Origin: CADCTP01 sp963849885
GTDB taxonomy: Bacteria; Actinomycetota; Actinomycetes; Mycobacteriales; CADCTP01
Length of the DNA stretch: 64,000 bases
Direction of reading: 5' to 3'
Assembly (NCBI GenBank): GCA_963849885.1
Contig: CAWKIV010000015.1
Location: 69,121 to 133,120, forward strand
Positions 34,183-41,782 of the stretch are shown here, one piece after another. The notes beneath the pieces are model-generated. The model did no database searches. It was given only the letters and a program-made list of their open reading frames with translations, and had not been told where the DNA came from. Both the position numbers and the translations under genes were made by a program. Numbering within the stretch: position 1 is the first letter of the stretch; the number at the start of each line of letters is the position of its first letter.

Positions 34183-35463
34183 TCAGTCGCCTTCGACGCG
34201 CATGACGCTGTCGACCTCGCGGACGATCGGCATCCGGCGGAGGTCGTCGACGGTGGCGGCGAGGGCGGCGTCGGGGGCGGTGTGGGTGACCAGCACCAGG
34301 GTGGCGTCCGCGCCCCGCCCGGACTGCCGGACGGTGGAGATGCTCACGTCGTGCGCGGCGAAGGCCTGCGCCACCGCCGCCAGCACGCCCGGCCGGTCGG
34401 CCACGTCCAGCGAGATGTGGTAGCGGGTCGGGGTCTCCCCCATCGGCCGCACCCGCAGGTCCGCGTACGCCGACTCGCCGGCCCCGCGGGCCCCGGTCAG
34501 CCGGTTGCGGGCCACCGCGACCAGGTCGCCGAGCACCGCGGACGCGGTCGGCGCGCCGCCGGCGCCGCGGCCGTAGAACATCAGGTCCCCGGCCGCGTCG
34601 CCGGCCACGAAGACCGCGTTGAAGGCGTCGCCGACCGCGGCCAGCGGGTGCGACCGCGGGATCATCGCCGGGTGCACCCGGACGCCGACCGACTCGGCGC
34701 CGGCCGCGTCGACGACCCGGTCGCAGATCGCCAGCAGCTTGACCGTGCAGTCCATCGCCTTCGCGCTGGCCACGTCGGCGGCGGTCACCCCGGCGATGCC
34801 CTCCCGGTGCACCTCGGCCGCGGCCACCCGGGTGTGGAAGGCCAGCCCGGCCAGGATCGCCGCCTTGGCCGCGGCGTCGAAGCCGTCGATGTCCGCGGTC
34901 GGGTCGGCCTCGGCGTAGCCGAGCGCGGTCGCCTCGGCCAGCGCCTCGGCGAAGCCGGCCCCGGTGCTGTCCATCCGGGACAGCACGTAGTTGGTGGTGC
35001 CGTTGACGATGCCGACCACCCGGCTGATCCGGTCCCCGGCCAGCGACTCGCGCAGCGGCCGCAGCAGCGGGATCGCGCCGGCCACGGACGCCTCGAAGTA
35101 GAGGTCGACGCCGGCCTCCCGGGCCGCCGCGTGCAGGGTGGCGCCGTCCTCGGCCAGCAGCGACTTGTTGGCGGTCACCACCGACTTGCCGGCCTTCATC
35201 GCGGCGAGCAGCAGCGTGCGGGCCGGCTCGATGCCGCCGATCACCTCGACCACGACGTCCACGTCCGGCCGCTCCACCAGCTCCGCCGCGTCGGTGGTGA
35301 GCAGCGCCGCCGGCACGTCCGGGTGCCGGGCCGGCCGGCGGACCGCGATCCCGGCCAGCTCCAGCGGCGAGCCGACCCGGGCGGCCAGGTCCGCGGCCTG
35401 CTCGCCGAGCAGCCGGACCACCTCGGTGCCGACCGTGCCGCAGCCGAGCAGCGCGATCCTCAC
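34183..35463 (-). CDS. hom: Homoserine dehydrogenase
   Basis: A 426-aa NAD(P)-dependent enzyme that reduces aspartate semialdehyde to homoserine. Landmarks are the Rossmann start RIALLGCGTVGTEVVRLLGE, VVTANKSLLAEDG, IVNGTTNYVLSRMDSTGAGF and AEADPTADIDGFDAAAKAAI. The C-terminal ACT domain (RYHISLDVADRPGVLAAVAQ) is for threonine feedback. GTG 35463 overlaps the small membrane gene (GTGA). Confidence 0.97.
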   Translation of the reverse strand: MRIALLGCGTVGTEVVRLLGEQAADLAARVGSPLELAGIAVRRPARHPDVPAALLTTDAAELVERPDVDVVVEVIGGIEPARTLLLAAMKAGKSVVTANKSLLAEDGATLHAAAREAGVDLYFEASVAGAIPLLRPLRESLAGDRISRVVGIVNGTTNYVLSRMDSTGAGFAEALAEATALGYAEADPTADIDGFDAAAKAAILAGLAFHTRVAAAEVHREGIAGVTAADVASAKAMDCTVKLLAICDRVVDAAGAESVGVRVHPAMIPRSHPLAAVGDAFNAVFVAGDAAGDLMFYGRGAGGAPTASAVLGDLVAVARNRLTGARGAGESAYADLRVRPMGETPTRYHISLDVADRPGVLAAVAQAFAAHDVSISTVRQSGRGADATLVLVTHTAPDAALAATVDDLRRMPIVREVDSVMRVEGD

Positions 35464-35633
35464 CGCCGCCGCCGGAACAGCATGGTGAAGACGACCCAGA
35501 CGACCACCACGCCGGCCAGCAGCGTCAGCGCCAGCGAGCCGCCGCCCTCGCCGGTGCTCAGCAGGAGCACGACGAGCAGCAGCAGGACCAGCACCAGGAT
35601 GGTGCTGCGGTTGGGCCGGCGGCGGGTCGCCAT
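35460..35633 (-). CDS. 57-residue membrane protein between lysA and hom
   Basis: A small protein: MATRRRPNRS, a 15-residue hydrophobic helix (ILVLVLLLLVVLLLS), a short Gly-rich loop, a second helix (LALTLLAGVVVVWVVFTMLF) and RRRR at the end. It overlaps lysA at its start (ATGA) and hom at its stop (GTGA), so it is translated as part of that operon. I do not recognise it. The basic ends on both sides suggest both termini are cytoplasmic. Confidence 0.75.
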   Translation of the reverse strand: MATRRRPNRSTILVLVLLLLVVLLLSTGEGGGSLALTLLAGVVVVWVVFTMLFRRRR

Positions 35634-37018
35634 CACGGGGCCACGTCCAGCCGCAGCAGGTCGTCCACGGTCTCCCGCCGCACCACCACCCGGGCGGTCC
35701 CGCCGGCGACCGCGACCACCGGCGGGCGCGGCACGTGGTTGTAGGTGCTGGCCAGCGACCGGCAGTACGCCCCCGTCGCGGCGACCGCGAGCAGGTCGCC
35801 GGGCACCACGTCGCCCGGCAGCCAGGTGTCCCGGACCACGATGTCCCCGCTCTCGCAGTGCTTGCCGACCACCCGGGACAGCACCGGCGGCGCCTCGCTG
35901 ACCCGGGAGGCCAGCACGCAGGTGTAGTGCGCGTCGTACAGCGCGGTCCGGATGTTGTCGCTCATCCCGCCGTCCACCGCGACGTACCGCCGGTGCGGGG
36001 TGTCCTTGACCGTGCCCACCTCGTAGAGGGTGATCGCGGCCGGGCCGGCGATCGCCCGACCGGGCTCCACCGCGAGCCGCGGCACGGCCAGCCCGGCGGC
36101 GGCGCACTCGCGCTCCACGATGCCCCGCATCGACCCGGCCAGCGCGGGCACGTCCATCGGGTCGTCCGCGGCCGTGTACGCGATGCCGAAACCGCCGCCC
36201 AGGTCCAGGTACGGCGGCGACACGCCGAGCTCGTCCCGGATCCGGACCAGCAGCCCGACCGCCCGCCGCGCGGACACCTCGAAGCCGGAGGTGTCGAAGA
36301 TCTGCGAGCCGATGTGCGAGTGCACCCCGGCCAGCTCCAGCGACGGGTGCCCGACCACCCGCCGGGCCGCCTCGAAGGCGTCGCCGGCGGCCAGCGAGAA
36401 GCCGAACTTCTGGTCCTCGTGCGCGGTGGCGATGAACTCGTGGGTGTGCGCCTCCACCCCGACGGTGGCCCGCACCAGCACCGGCTGCCGGACCCCGCGC
36501 TGCTCGGCCAGCCAGGCCAGCCGGGCGATCTCCACGAACGAGTCGACCACCACCCGGCCGACGCCCGCGTCCAGGGCCAGCTCCAGCTCGGCCACGGACT
36601 TGTTGTTGCCGTGCAGCGCGATCCGGCCGGCCGGCACCCCGGCCCGCTGCGCCGCGGCCAGCTCGCCGCCGGTGCACACGTCCAGCCCGAGGCCCTCCTC
36701 GGTCACCCAGCGCAGCACCGCCAGGCAGCAGAACGCCTTCGCCGCGTACTGCACGTCGGCGTCCCCGAAGGCCGTCCGGAAGTCCCGGCAGCGGGTGCGC
36801 AGGTCGTGCTCGTCCAGCACGTACGCCGGGGTGCCGTGGGCCGCGGCCAGGTCCCGGACGTCGACCCCGCCGACCGCCAGCGCGCCGTCGTCGCCGCGGG
36901 CCGCGGTCACCGGCCAGACCGCCGGGGCCAGCGCGGCCGGGTCCGCCGGCGGCGCCAGCAGCCCGGGCTGGGGCTCGCTGACGTCGGCGTGCAGCGCGCC
37001 CGCCTCGTGTGTCCTCAT
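35633..37018 (-). CDS. lysA: Diaminopimelate decarboxylase
   Basis: A 461-aa PLP enzyme making L-lysine from meso-diaminopimelate. Landmarks are TPAYVLDEHDLRTRCRDFRT, the PLP-lysine AAKAFCCLAVLRWV, GVHSHIGSQIFDTSGF, YLDLGGGFGIAYTAADDPMD and VGKHCESGDIVVRDTWLPGD. The start at 37018 lies 6 bases after argS. ArgS-LysA-Hom-ThrC-ThrB in one direction is the standard actinobacterial aspartate-family amino acid block. Confidence 0.96.
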   Translation of the reverse strand: MRTHEAGALHADVSEPQPGLLAPPADPAALAPAVWPVTAARGDDGALAVGGVDVRDLAAAHGTPAYVLDEHDLRTRCRDFRTAFGDADVQYAAKAFCCLAVLRWVTEEGLGLDVCTGGELAAAQRAGVPAGRIALHGNNKSVAELELALDAGVGRVVVDSFVEIARLAWLAEQRGVRQPVLVRATVGVEAHTHEFIATAHEDQKFGFSLAAGDAFEAARRVVGHPSLELAGVHSHIGSQIFDTSGFEVSARRAVGLLVRIRDELGVSPPYLDLGGGFGIAYTAADDPMDVPALAGSMRGIVERECAAAGLAVPRLAVEPGRAIAGPAAITLYEVGTVKDTPHRRYVAVDGGMSDNIRTALYDAHYTCVLASRVSEAPPVLSRVVGKHCESGDIVVRDTWLPGDVVPGDLLAVAATGAYCRSLASTYNHVPRPPVVAVAGGTARVVVRRETVDDLLRLDVAP

Positions 37019-37024
37019 GCGCCG

Positions 37025-38674
37025 CTACATGCGGTCCGGCGCGGACACGCCGAGCAGGCCGAGCCCGTTCGCCAGCACCACCCGGGTCGCCTCGCACAGC
37101 GCCAGCCGCGCGTACGTCAGCGGGGTCGGCTCCTCGTCGCCCATCGGCAGCACCCGGCAGGCGTCGTAGAACCGGTGGTACGTCCCCGCCAGCTCCTCCA
37201 GGTAGCGGGCCACCCGGTGCGGCGCCCGCAGCTCGGCCCCGGACGCGACCACCCGCGGGAACTCGCCCAGCGCCCGCAGCAGGTCGCCCTCCCGCTCGTG
37301 CCCGAGCAGGCCGTAGTCCACTTCGGACGGTGCCGGCAGGGTGAGGCCGAGGTCGGCCGCGTTGCGGCCCAGCGAGGCCAGCCGGGCGTGCGCGTACTGC
37401 ACGTAGAAGACCGGGTTGTCCGCGGTCCGGCTCGCCCACAGGTCGATGTCGATGTCGATCGGCGAGTCCATCGACCAGCGGACCAGCGCGTACCGCGCGG
37501 CGTCCCGGCCGAGCAGCTGGAGCACCTCGTCCAGCAGCACCAGGTTGCCGGCCCGCCGGCTCATCCGGCCGCCGCCGAGGGTGACCAGCTGGCCGATGAT
37601 GACCTCGACGGTCCGGTCCGGGTCGTCGCCGAAGCAGGCCGCGATCGCCCGCAGCCGGCCGACGTAGCCGTGGTGGTCGGCGCCGAGCAGGAAGATCACC
37701 CGGTCCGCGCCGCGCTCCCGCTTGTCCAGGTAGTACGCGCAGTCGGCATTGAAGTAGGTGGGCCGGCCGTCCGAGCGGACCAGCACCCGGTCCTTGTCGT
37801 CGCCGAAGTCGGTGGTCCGCAGCCAGACCGCGCCGTCGGCCTCGTAGACGTGGCCCTGCCCCCGCAGCCGGGTGACGGCGAGCTCGATCTCGCCGTTGGC
37901 GTGCAGGGTCCGCTCGGAGAAGTAGACGTCGAACTCGACCCCGAAGTCGGCCAGCGACCGCCGGATCGAGGCGAACATCAGCGCCACGCCCTCCTGCCGG
38001 AAGACGTCCAGCGCCTTCTCCTCCGGCTGGTCGAGCACGGCCGGGTCGGCGGCCACCACCGCGGCGGCGATCTCGGTGATGTAGTCGCCGGCGTAGCCCC
38101 CCTCGGGGGTCGGCCGGCCGGTGGCGGCGGCCAGCAGCGACGCGGCGAACCGGTCGATCTGGGCGCCGGCGTCGTTGAAGTAGTACTCCCTCGTCACCTC
38201 GGCGCCGGCGGCGTCGAGCAGCCGGGCCAGCGAGTCGCCGACGGCGGCCCACCGGCTGTGGGCCAGGTGCATCGGACCGGTCGGGTTGGACGAGACGTAC
38301 TCCAGGTTGAGCCGCTGGCCGGCCAGCGCGTCACCCCGCCCGTACGCCGGGCCGGCCTCGAGCACGGTCCGCACCAGCCCGGCCAGCGCGTCCTTGGCCA
38401 GCGTCACGTTGAGGAAGCCGGGGCCGGCCACGTCCACCCGGTCTATCCCGGGGTGCTCCCGCAGCCGGGCGGCGACCAGCTCGGCGACCTCCCGCGGCGG
38501 CCGGCCGGCCGGCTTGGCCAGCCGGAGCGCGACGTTGGTCGCGTAGTCGCCGTGCTCGCGGCTCTTCGGGCGCTCCACGACCGCGGTGTCCGGGACCGGC
38601 ACGGTCAGGTCACCGGCCTCGACCGTCGCGCGGACGGCGTCGAGGACGGCGGCGGAGAGCTCGGCGGGAGTCAC
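37025..38674 (-). CDS. argS: Arginyl-tRNA synthetase
   Basis: A 549-aa class I synthetase charging tRNA-Arg. The N-terminal recognition domain is followed by the HIGH-type motif in NPTGPMHLAHSRWAAVGDSL (the His-Leu-Ala-His variant), DKDRVLVRSDGRPTYFNADC, and the KMSKS-equivalent GGRMSRRAGNLVLLDEVLQL. The C-terminal anticodon-binding part includes PHRVARYLEELAGTYHRFYD. It heads the amino acid operon and is divergent from the DUF3105 gene across a 101-base gap that should carry both promoters. Confidence 0.96.
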   Translation of the reverse strand: MTPAELSAAVLDAVRATVEAGDLTVPVPDTAVVERPKSREHGDYATNVALRLAKPAGRPPREVAELVAARLREHPGIDRVDVAGPGFLNVTLAKDALAGLVRTVLEAGPAYGRGDALAGQRLNLEYVSSNPTGPMHLAHSRWAAVGDSLARLLDAAGAEVTREYYFNDAGAQIDRFAASLLAAATGRPTPEGGYAGDYITEIAAAVVAADPAVLDQPEEKALDVFRQEGVALMFASIRRSLADFGVEFDVYFSERTLHANGEIELAVTRLRGQGHVYEADGAVWLRTTDFGDDKDRVLVRSDGRPTYFNADCAYYLDKRERGADRVIFLLGADHHGYVGRLRAIAACFGDDPDRTVEVIIGQLVTLGGGRMSRRAGNLVLLDEVLQLLGRDAARYALVRWSMDSPIDIDIDLWASRTADNPVFYVQYAHARLASLGRNAADLGLTLPAPSEVDYGLLGHEREGDLLRALGEFPRVVASGAELRAPHRVARYLEELAGTYHRFYDACRVLPMGDEEPTPLTYARLALCEATRVVLANGLGLLGVSAPDRM

Positions 38675-38775
38675 GCGGCCATGCTACTGACGGTGGCCGG
38701 GGAGGCTCACGGCGCTTTCACGCCGCGCACGTACCATGGGCGGGATCACCTCGACCCTCTCACGGAAGCGCCCGG

Positions 38776-39547
38776 ATGCCGCCCAAGGGAAAGACCGCCG
38801 GCAAGAGCAAGTCCAGCACCACCAAGGGCGCGAGCGCTGCCCGCGGAGGCCGGCCGGGGCGCAAGGCGCCGCCGCCGATCACGGTGAGCAAGCCCAAGCC
38901 GTGGGGCCTGATCGCGATGACGGCGGCGGTCGTGCTCTTCGCCGCCGGCGTGATCGGGTACGCGCTGGTCAAGGTCAACGAGTCGGCCGGCAACACCCCG
39001 GAGGCCAAGGCCGAGGCGGCCAAGTCCATCCAGGGCGTGGTGGTCAAGGACTACCAGGGCGGCCTGCACAACGACGGCCCGATCAAGTATGCGGAGACCC
39101 CGCCGATCGGCGGCGAGCACGCCAACCAGTGGGCCGACTGCACCGGCACCGTGTATCCGAGCGCGATCCGCCAGGAAAACGCGGTCCACTCGCTGGAGCA
39201 CGGCTCGATCTGGATCACCTACCGGCCGGACCTGCCGGCCGACCAGGTCGAGGCGCTGAAGAAGAGGGTGGACGGCGTCGGGCAGATGCTGATGAGCCCC
39301 TACCCGGGCCTCAAGTCGCCGATCTCGCTGCAGGCCTGGGGACACCAGCTCGCCGTGGACAACGCCTCCGACGAGCGGATCGACCAGTTCATCGACGACC
39401 TGCGGCTCAACCCGGTGGTCGCCCCCGAGCCCAACGGGTCGTGCGTGAATCCCGACGTTCAAGGCGTCGCCGCTGCCGCCGGACGCGACCGGCGCCGCTC
39501 CGTCCGGCTCCGCCAGCGCCCCGGCCCCGACGCCGACCTCGGGCTGA
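38776..39547 (+). CDS. DUF3105 membrane-anchored protein (one apparent 1-base insertion near the end)
   Basis: About 256 residues: a basic N-terminus (PPKGKTAGKSKSSTTKG), one membrane helix (GLIAMTAAVVLFAAGVIGYA), and the DUF3105 domain (TPPIGGEHANQWADCTGTVY, ENAVHSLEHGSIWITYRPDL, LQAWGHQLAVDNA). Near 39449-39455 the raw frame runs on into the next gene. Removing one C (AATCCCGACG to AATCCGACG) restores PTFKASPLPPDATGAAPSG and a stop at 39547. The apparent 478-residue fusion with the DUF305 gene is therefore probably not real. Confidence 0.82.
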
Positions 39548-39549
39548 CC

Positions 39550-40212
39550 GTGGCCGTGAGCACCTCCGACCCGGTGGCGCCGGTGGCCGCGCCGCCGGGC
39601 CGGCCGCGCACGCTGCTCGTCGTGCTGGCCCTGGTCAGCGCGATCTCGCTGCTCGCCGCCGGCGCCGGGCTGGCGGTGGCCACCGGGCTGGGCGCCGACC
39701 GGCCGCCGGGCGAGCGGTCGGTGGACGCCGGCTTCGTCCGGGACATGTCCACCCACCACGTGCAGGCCACCGAGATGGCCCAGGTGGTGCGGGACACCGG
39801 CACCGACCCGACCGTGCGGCTGATGGCCTACGACATCGAGACCCAGCAGCTCAGCCAGGTCGGCCAGATGCGCGGCTGGCTGCAGAGCTGGGGGCTGACC
39901 GGGCACTCCGCCGAGCCGGCGATGGCCTGGATGGGCCACTCGCTGGAGCCGGGCGAGCTGATGCCGGGCATGGCCACCACCGCCGAGCTGACCAAGCTGC
40001 GCTCGCTGACCGGCCGGGCCCTGGACGTCTACTTCCTGCAGCTGATGATCCGCCACCACCGGGGCGGCCTGGAGATGGCGCAGTACGGCGCGGAGCACGC
40101 GAAGGAGCCGTACGTGCGGGACCTGGCGACCAAGATGGCGCAGGCCCAGCAGGCCGAGGTCGTGACGATGGAGCGGATGCTGCGCGAGCGGGGCGGTCAG
40201 CCGCTGTCCTGA
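39550..40212 (+). CDS. DUF305 family protein (putative metal/copper-related)
   Basis: A 220-aa protein with one membrane helix (TLLVVLALVSAISLLAAGAG) then a DUF305 four-helix-type domain rich in His/Met: FVRDMSTHHVQATEMAQVVR, AMAWMGHSLEPGELMPGMAT, and LQLMIRHHRGGLEMAQYGAE. DUF305 proteins are often near copper-handling genes; metal binding here is inference from His/Met content. GTG 39550 is the likely start, 3 bases after the corrected DUF3105 stop. DUF3105-DUF305 pairs are common neighbours in actinobacteria. Confidence 0.82.
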   Translation: MAVSTSDPVAPVAAPPGRPRTLLVVLALVSAISLLAAGAGLAVATGLGADRPPGERSVDAGFVRDMSTHHVQATEMAQVVRDTGTDPTVRLMAYDIETQQLSQVGQMRGWLQSWGLTGHSAEPAMAWMGHSLEPGELMPGMATTAELTKLRSLTGRALDVYFLQLMIRHHRGGLEMAQYGAEHAKEPYVRDLATKMAQAQQAEVVTMERMLRERGGQPLS

Positions 40213-40862
40213 AGCTGCTCCCGCAGCTCCTCCCCCGCGCCCGGCACCTGGTCCAGCAGCGCCCGGGCGGTCGCGGGGTCGCCGGTCCGGATGGCCAGCT
40301 CGGCCCGGTAGACCAGCGCCGCCTCCCGGTCGGCCGCCGGCGCGTCCGGGTGGCGGGCCAGCCCGCGGTCCAGGATGAGGATCGCGGTCCGTTCGTCGCC
40401 GTGCGCGTCGCCCTGCCGGGCGGCCACCTCCAGCACCCGGGCCAGGCCGGTGCTGGTCGGCGTCCGCTCCTCCGCCTCGCCGATCCGGCTGACCCGCAGC
40501 CAGTTGCCGCCCGGGTCGACCACGCTGAAGCCGCGGACCGTGCCCTGCTTCCGGCGCGGGCGCAGCAGCCGCGGGATGCCGCGCAGCGGCACCTTCCCGT
40601 ACGCGGCCCGCAGGCCGTCCGCGAAGGCCCGGTGCAGCGCGTCCACGTCCGGGACCAGGACGATGGCGCTGCCCATCGACTGCTCCGGGTCGAAGTCGGC
40701 GAGGCCGAAGAAGTGCAGCACCAGGTCGTCCCGCTCCACCACCGCGTACGGGTTGGGGCGGGCCTGCCGGTAGGTCACCACGAAGCCGAGCGCGGCGTAG
40801 AACGGCAGCACGTCGTCCAGCTGCCGGCACGGCAGGATCGGGATGGTCCGCTCGCCCGCCAC
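40197..40862 (-). CDS. VOC-superfamily protein with C-terminal helical extension
   Basis: A 221-aa protein. Residues 1-125 are a glyoxalase/bleomycin-resistance-like (VOC) domain: ILPCRQLDDVLPFYAALGFV, VLHFFGLADFDPEQSMG, and FSVVDPGGNWLRVSRIG. The last ~90 residues form a helical, TPR-like tail (DAHGDERTAILILDRGLARH ... AELAIRTGDPATARALLDQV). This fits the bleomycin-resistance-like group but not a specific substrate. It overlaps the convergent DUF305 gene by 16 bases at the 3' end. Confidence 0.82.
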   Translation of the reverse strand: MAGERTIPILPCRQLDDVLPFYAALGFVVTYRQARPNPYAVVERDDLVLHFFGLADFDPEQSMGSAIVLVPDVDALHRAFADGLRAAYGKVPLRGIPRLLRPRRKQGTVRGFSVVDPGGNWLRVSRIGEAEERTPTSTGLARVLEVAARQGDAHGDERTAILILDRGLARHPDAPAADREAALVYRAELAIRTGDPATARALLDQVPGAGEELREQLQDSG

Positions 40863-40877
40863 GCCGTACAGCGTACG

Positions 40878-41258
40878 CTATTGGGGTGCGGCGAGCCGGC
40901 GCACCGCGGCGATCACGTCGTCCGGGTCGAAGGGCTTGGTGACGTACTCGTCCGCCCCCGCCTCCTGCCCCCGCTCCACGTCCGCCGACCGGGTCCGCGC
41001 GCTGATCATCACGATCCGGGCCCGGCTCGTCGCCGGATCGGCCCGCAGCCGGCGCGCCGTCGCCCAGCCGTCCAGCTCCGGCATCATCACGTCCAGCGTC
41101 ACCACGTCCGGGTCCAGCTCGCGCGCCTTGTCCAGCGCGTCCAGGCCGTGCACGGCCTGGTGCACCTCGAAGCCCTCGAGCTCGAGGTTGATCGCGATCA
41201 GCTGCCGGATGACGGCCTCGTCGTCGACGACCAGCACCCGGGGCGGGCGGTCCGGCAC
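40878..41258 (-). CDS. Single-domain response regulator
   Basis: A 126-aa receiver domain only: RVLVVDDEAVIRQLIAINLE, the phospho-acceptor Asp in VVTLDVMMPELDGWATA, Thr/Ser switch in VMISARTRSADVER, and the conserved Lys in EYVTKPFDPDDVIAAVRRL. No DNA-binding domain is fused, so output is by protein contact. No histidine kinase is nearby. The start is GTG 41258. Its promoter side faces the tRNA-Arg gene. Confidence 0.93.
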   Translation of the reverse strand: MPDRPPRVLVVDDEAVIRQLIAINLELEGFEVHQAVHGLDALDKARELDPDVVTLDVMMPELDGWATARRLRADPATSRARIVMISARTRSADVERGQEAGADEYVTKPFDPDDVIAAVRRLAAPQ

Positions 41259-41336
41259 CCCGCCACGGTAGCCCGCCGACCACCCCGGCGGGCGCGTTCG
41301 GCCCAGCGCGTCCTGGTACCCTTCCCCGGTCGCTGA

Positions 41337-41408
41337 GCCCCCGTAGCTCAGGGGATAGAGCACCGCCCTCCGGAGGCGGGTGCGCAGGTTCGAATCCTGC
41401 CGGGGGCA
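41337..41408 (+). tRNA. tRNA-Arg (anticodon CCG)
   Basis: The 7-bp acceptor stem GCCCCCG pairs with CGGGGGC. The D stem is GCTC with GAGC, the anticodon stem is CCGCC with GGCGG around loop CTCCGGA (anticodon CCG), and the T stem is GCAGG with CCTGC around TTCGAAT. The discriminator base is A, followed by CC in the genome. Its 3' half serves as the attachment site of the genomic island to its right and is kept intact after integration. Confidence 0.97.
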
Positions 41409-41411
41409 CCC
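41367..41411 (+). other. Attachment site 1 (tRNA-Arg 3' half)
   Basis: These 45 bases are repeated exactly at 56111-56155 and, over 41 bases with one mismatch in the anticodon loop, at 49225-49265. Duplication of the tRNA 3' half at the far ends of accessory DNA is the standard mark of tyrosine-recombinase integration. This copy is the left boundary of the island. Confidence 0.9.
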
Positions 41412-41775
41412 GCTGGCCGAACCAGGACTCGATGAACGCCTGCGACTCCGGATCGCGGTAGCCACCGCGGCGATGGGTGACGCCCCTGGTCGACAGGTGC
41501 TTCCGGAAGTCCCGGCTGGTGAACTGCGAGCCGTTATCGCTGCCGAGGGTCAGCCGGCCCGGTTCGACTCGCCGGCGGAGGACGGTAGCGTCGACCATGG
41601 AGATGGCTTCGTCGTCGCGGTAGCAGGTCCACCGACCAGCCGACCAGCTCGCGGGGTGCAGCACTCGACGACGGCGTGCAGGTAGACCCAGCCGTGCTGT
41701 GCGGTCCAGACCTTGGTCATGTCGATATGCCAGAGCTGGTCTGGGCCGGTGACCCGGACTCGAGGGTTCGGCCGA
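41412..41775 (-). pseudogene. IS3-family transposase (OrfB) remnant
   Basis: C-terminal part of an rve/DDE transposase, broken by frame changes: TGPDQLWHIDMTKVWTAQHG (first Asp), then DDEAISMVDATVLRRRVEPG, GSDNGSQFTSRDFRKHLSTR (second Asp), and ESQAFIESWFG (Glu). The N-terminal part of OrfB, OrfA and the terminal repeats are missing. It runs from the tRNA boundary to within a few bases of the toxin gene's stop, so its insertion or a later deletion has removed whatever lay downstream of the toxin gene. Confidence 0.85.
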
Positions 41776-41782
41776 ACGGCTC

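Noticed and set aside
35735..38887. Very long + strand frame over argS and lysA
   Set aside because: It is open only because high G+C removes stops on the opposite strand. It has no family pattern or ribosome site, and argS and lysA are unambiguous on the minus strand.
38776..40212. Single 478-residue DUF3105-DUF305 fusion protein
   Set aside because: The joining stretch is Arg-rich and unlike either family. Removing one C near 39451 restores a normal DUF3105 C-terminus and a stop at 39547, and a good GTG start for the DUF305 gene follows at 39550.
40878..41465. Longer response regulator starting at 41465
   Set aside because: The extension reads through the tRNA-Arg gene. GTG 41258 gives the exact receiver-domain start.
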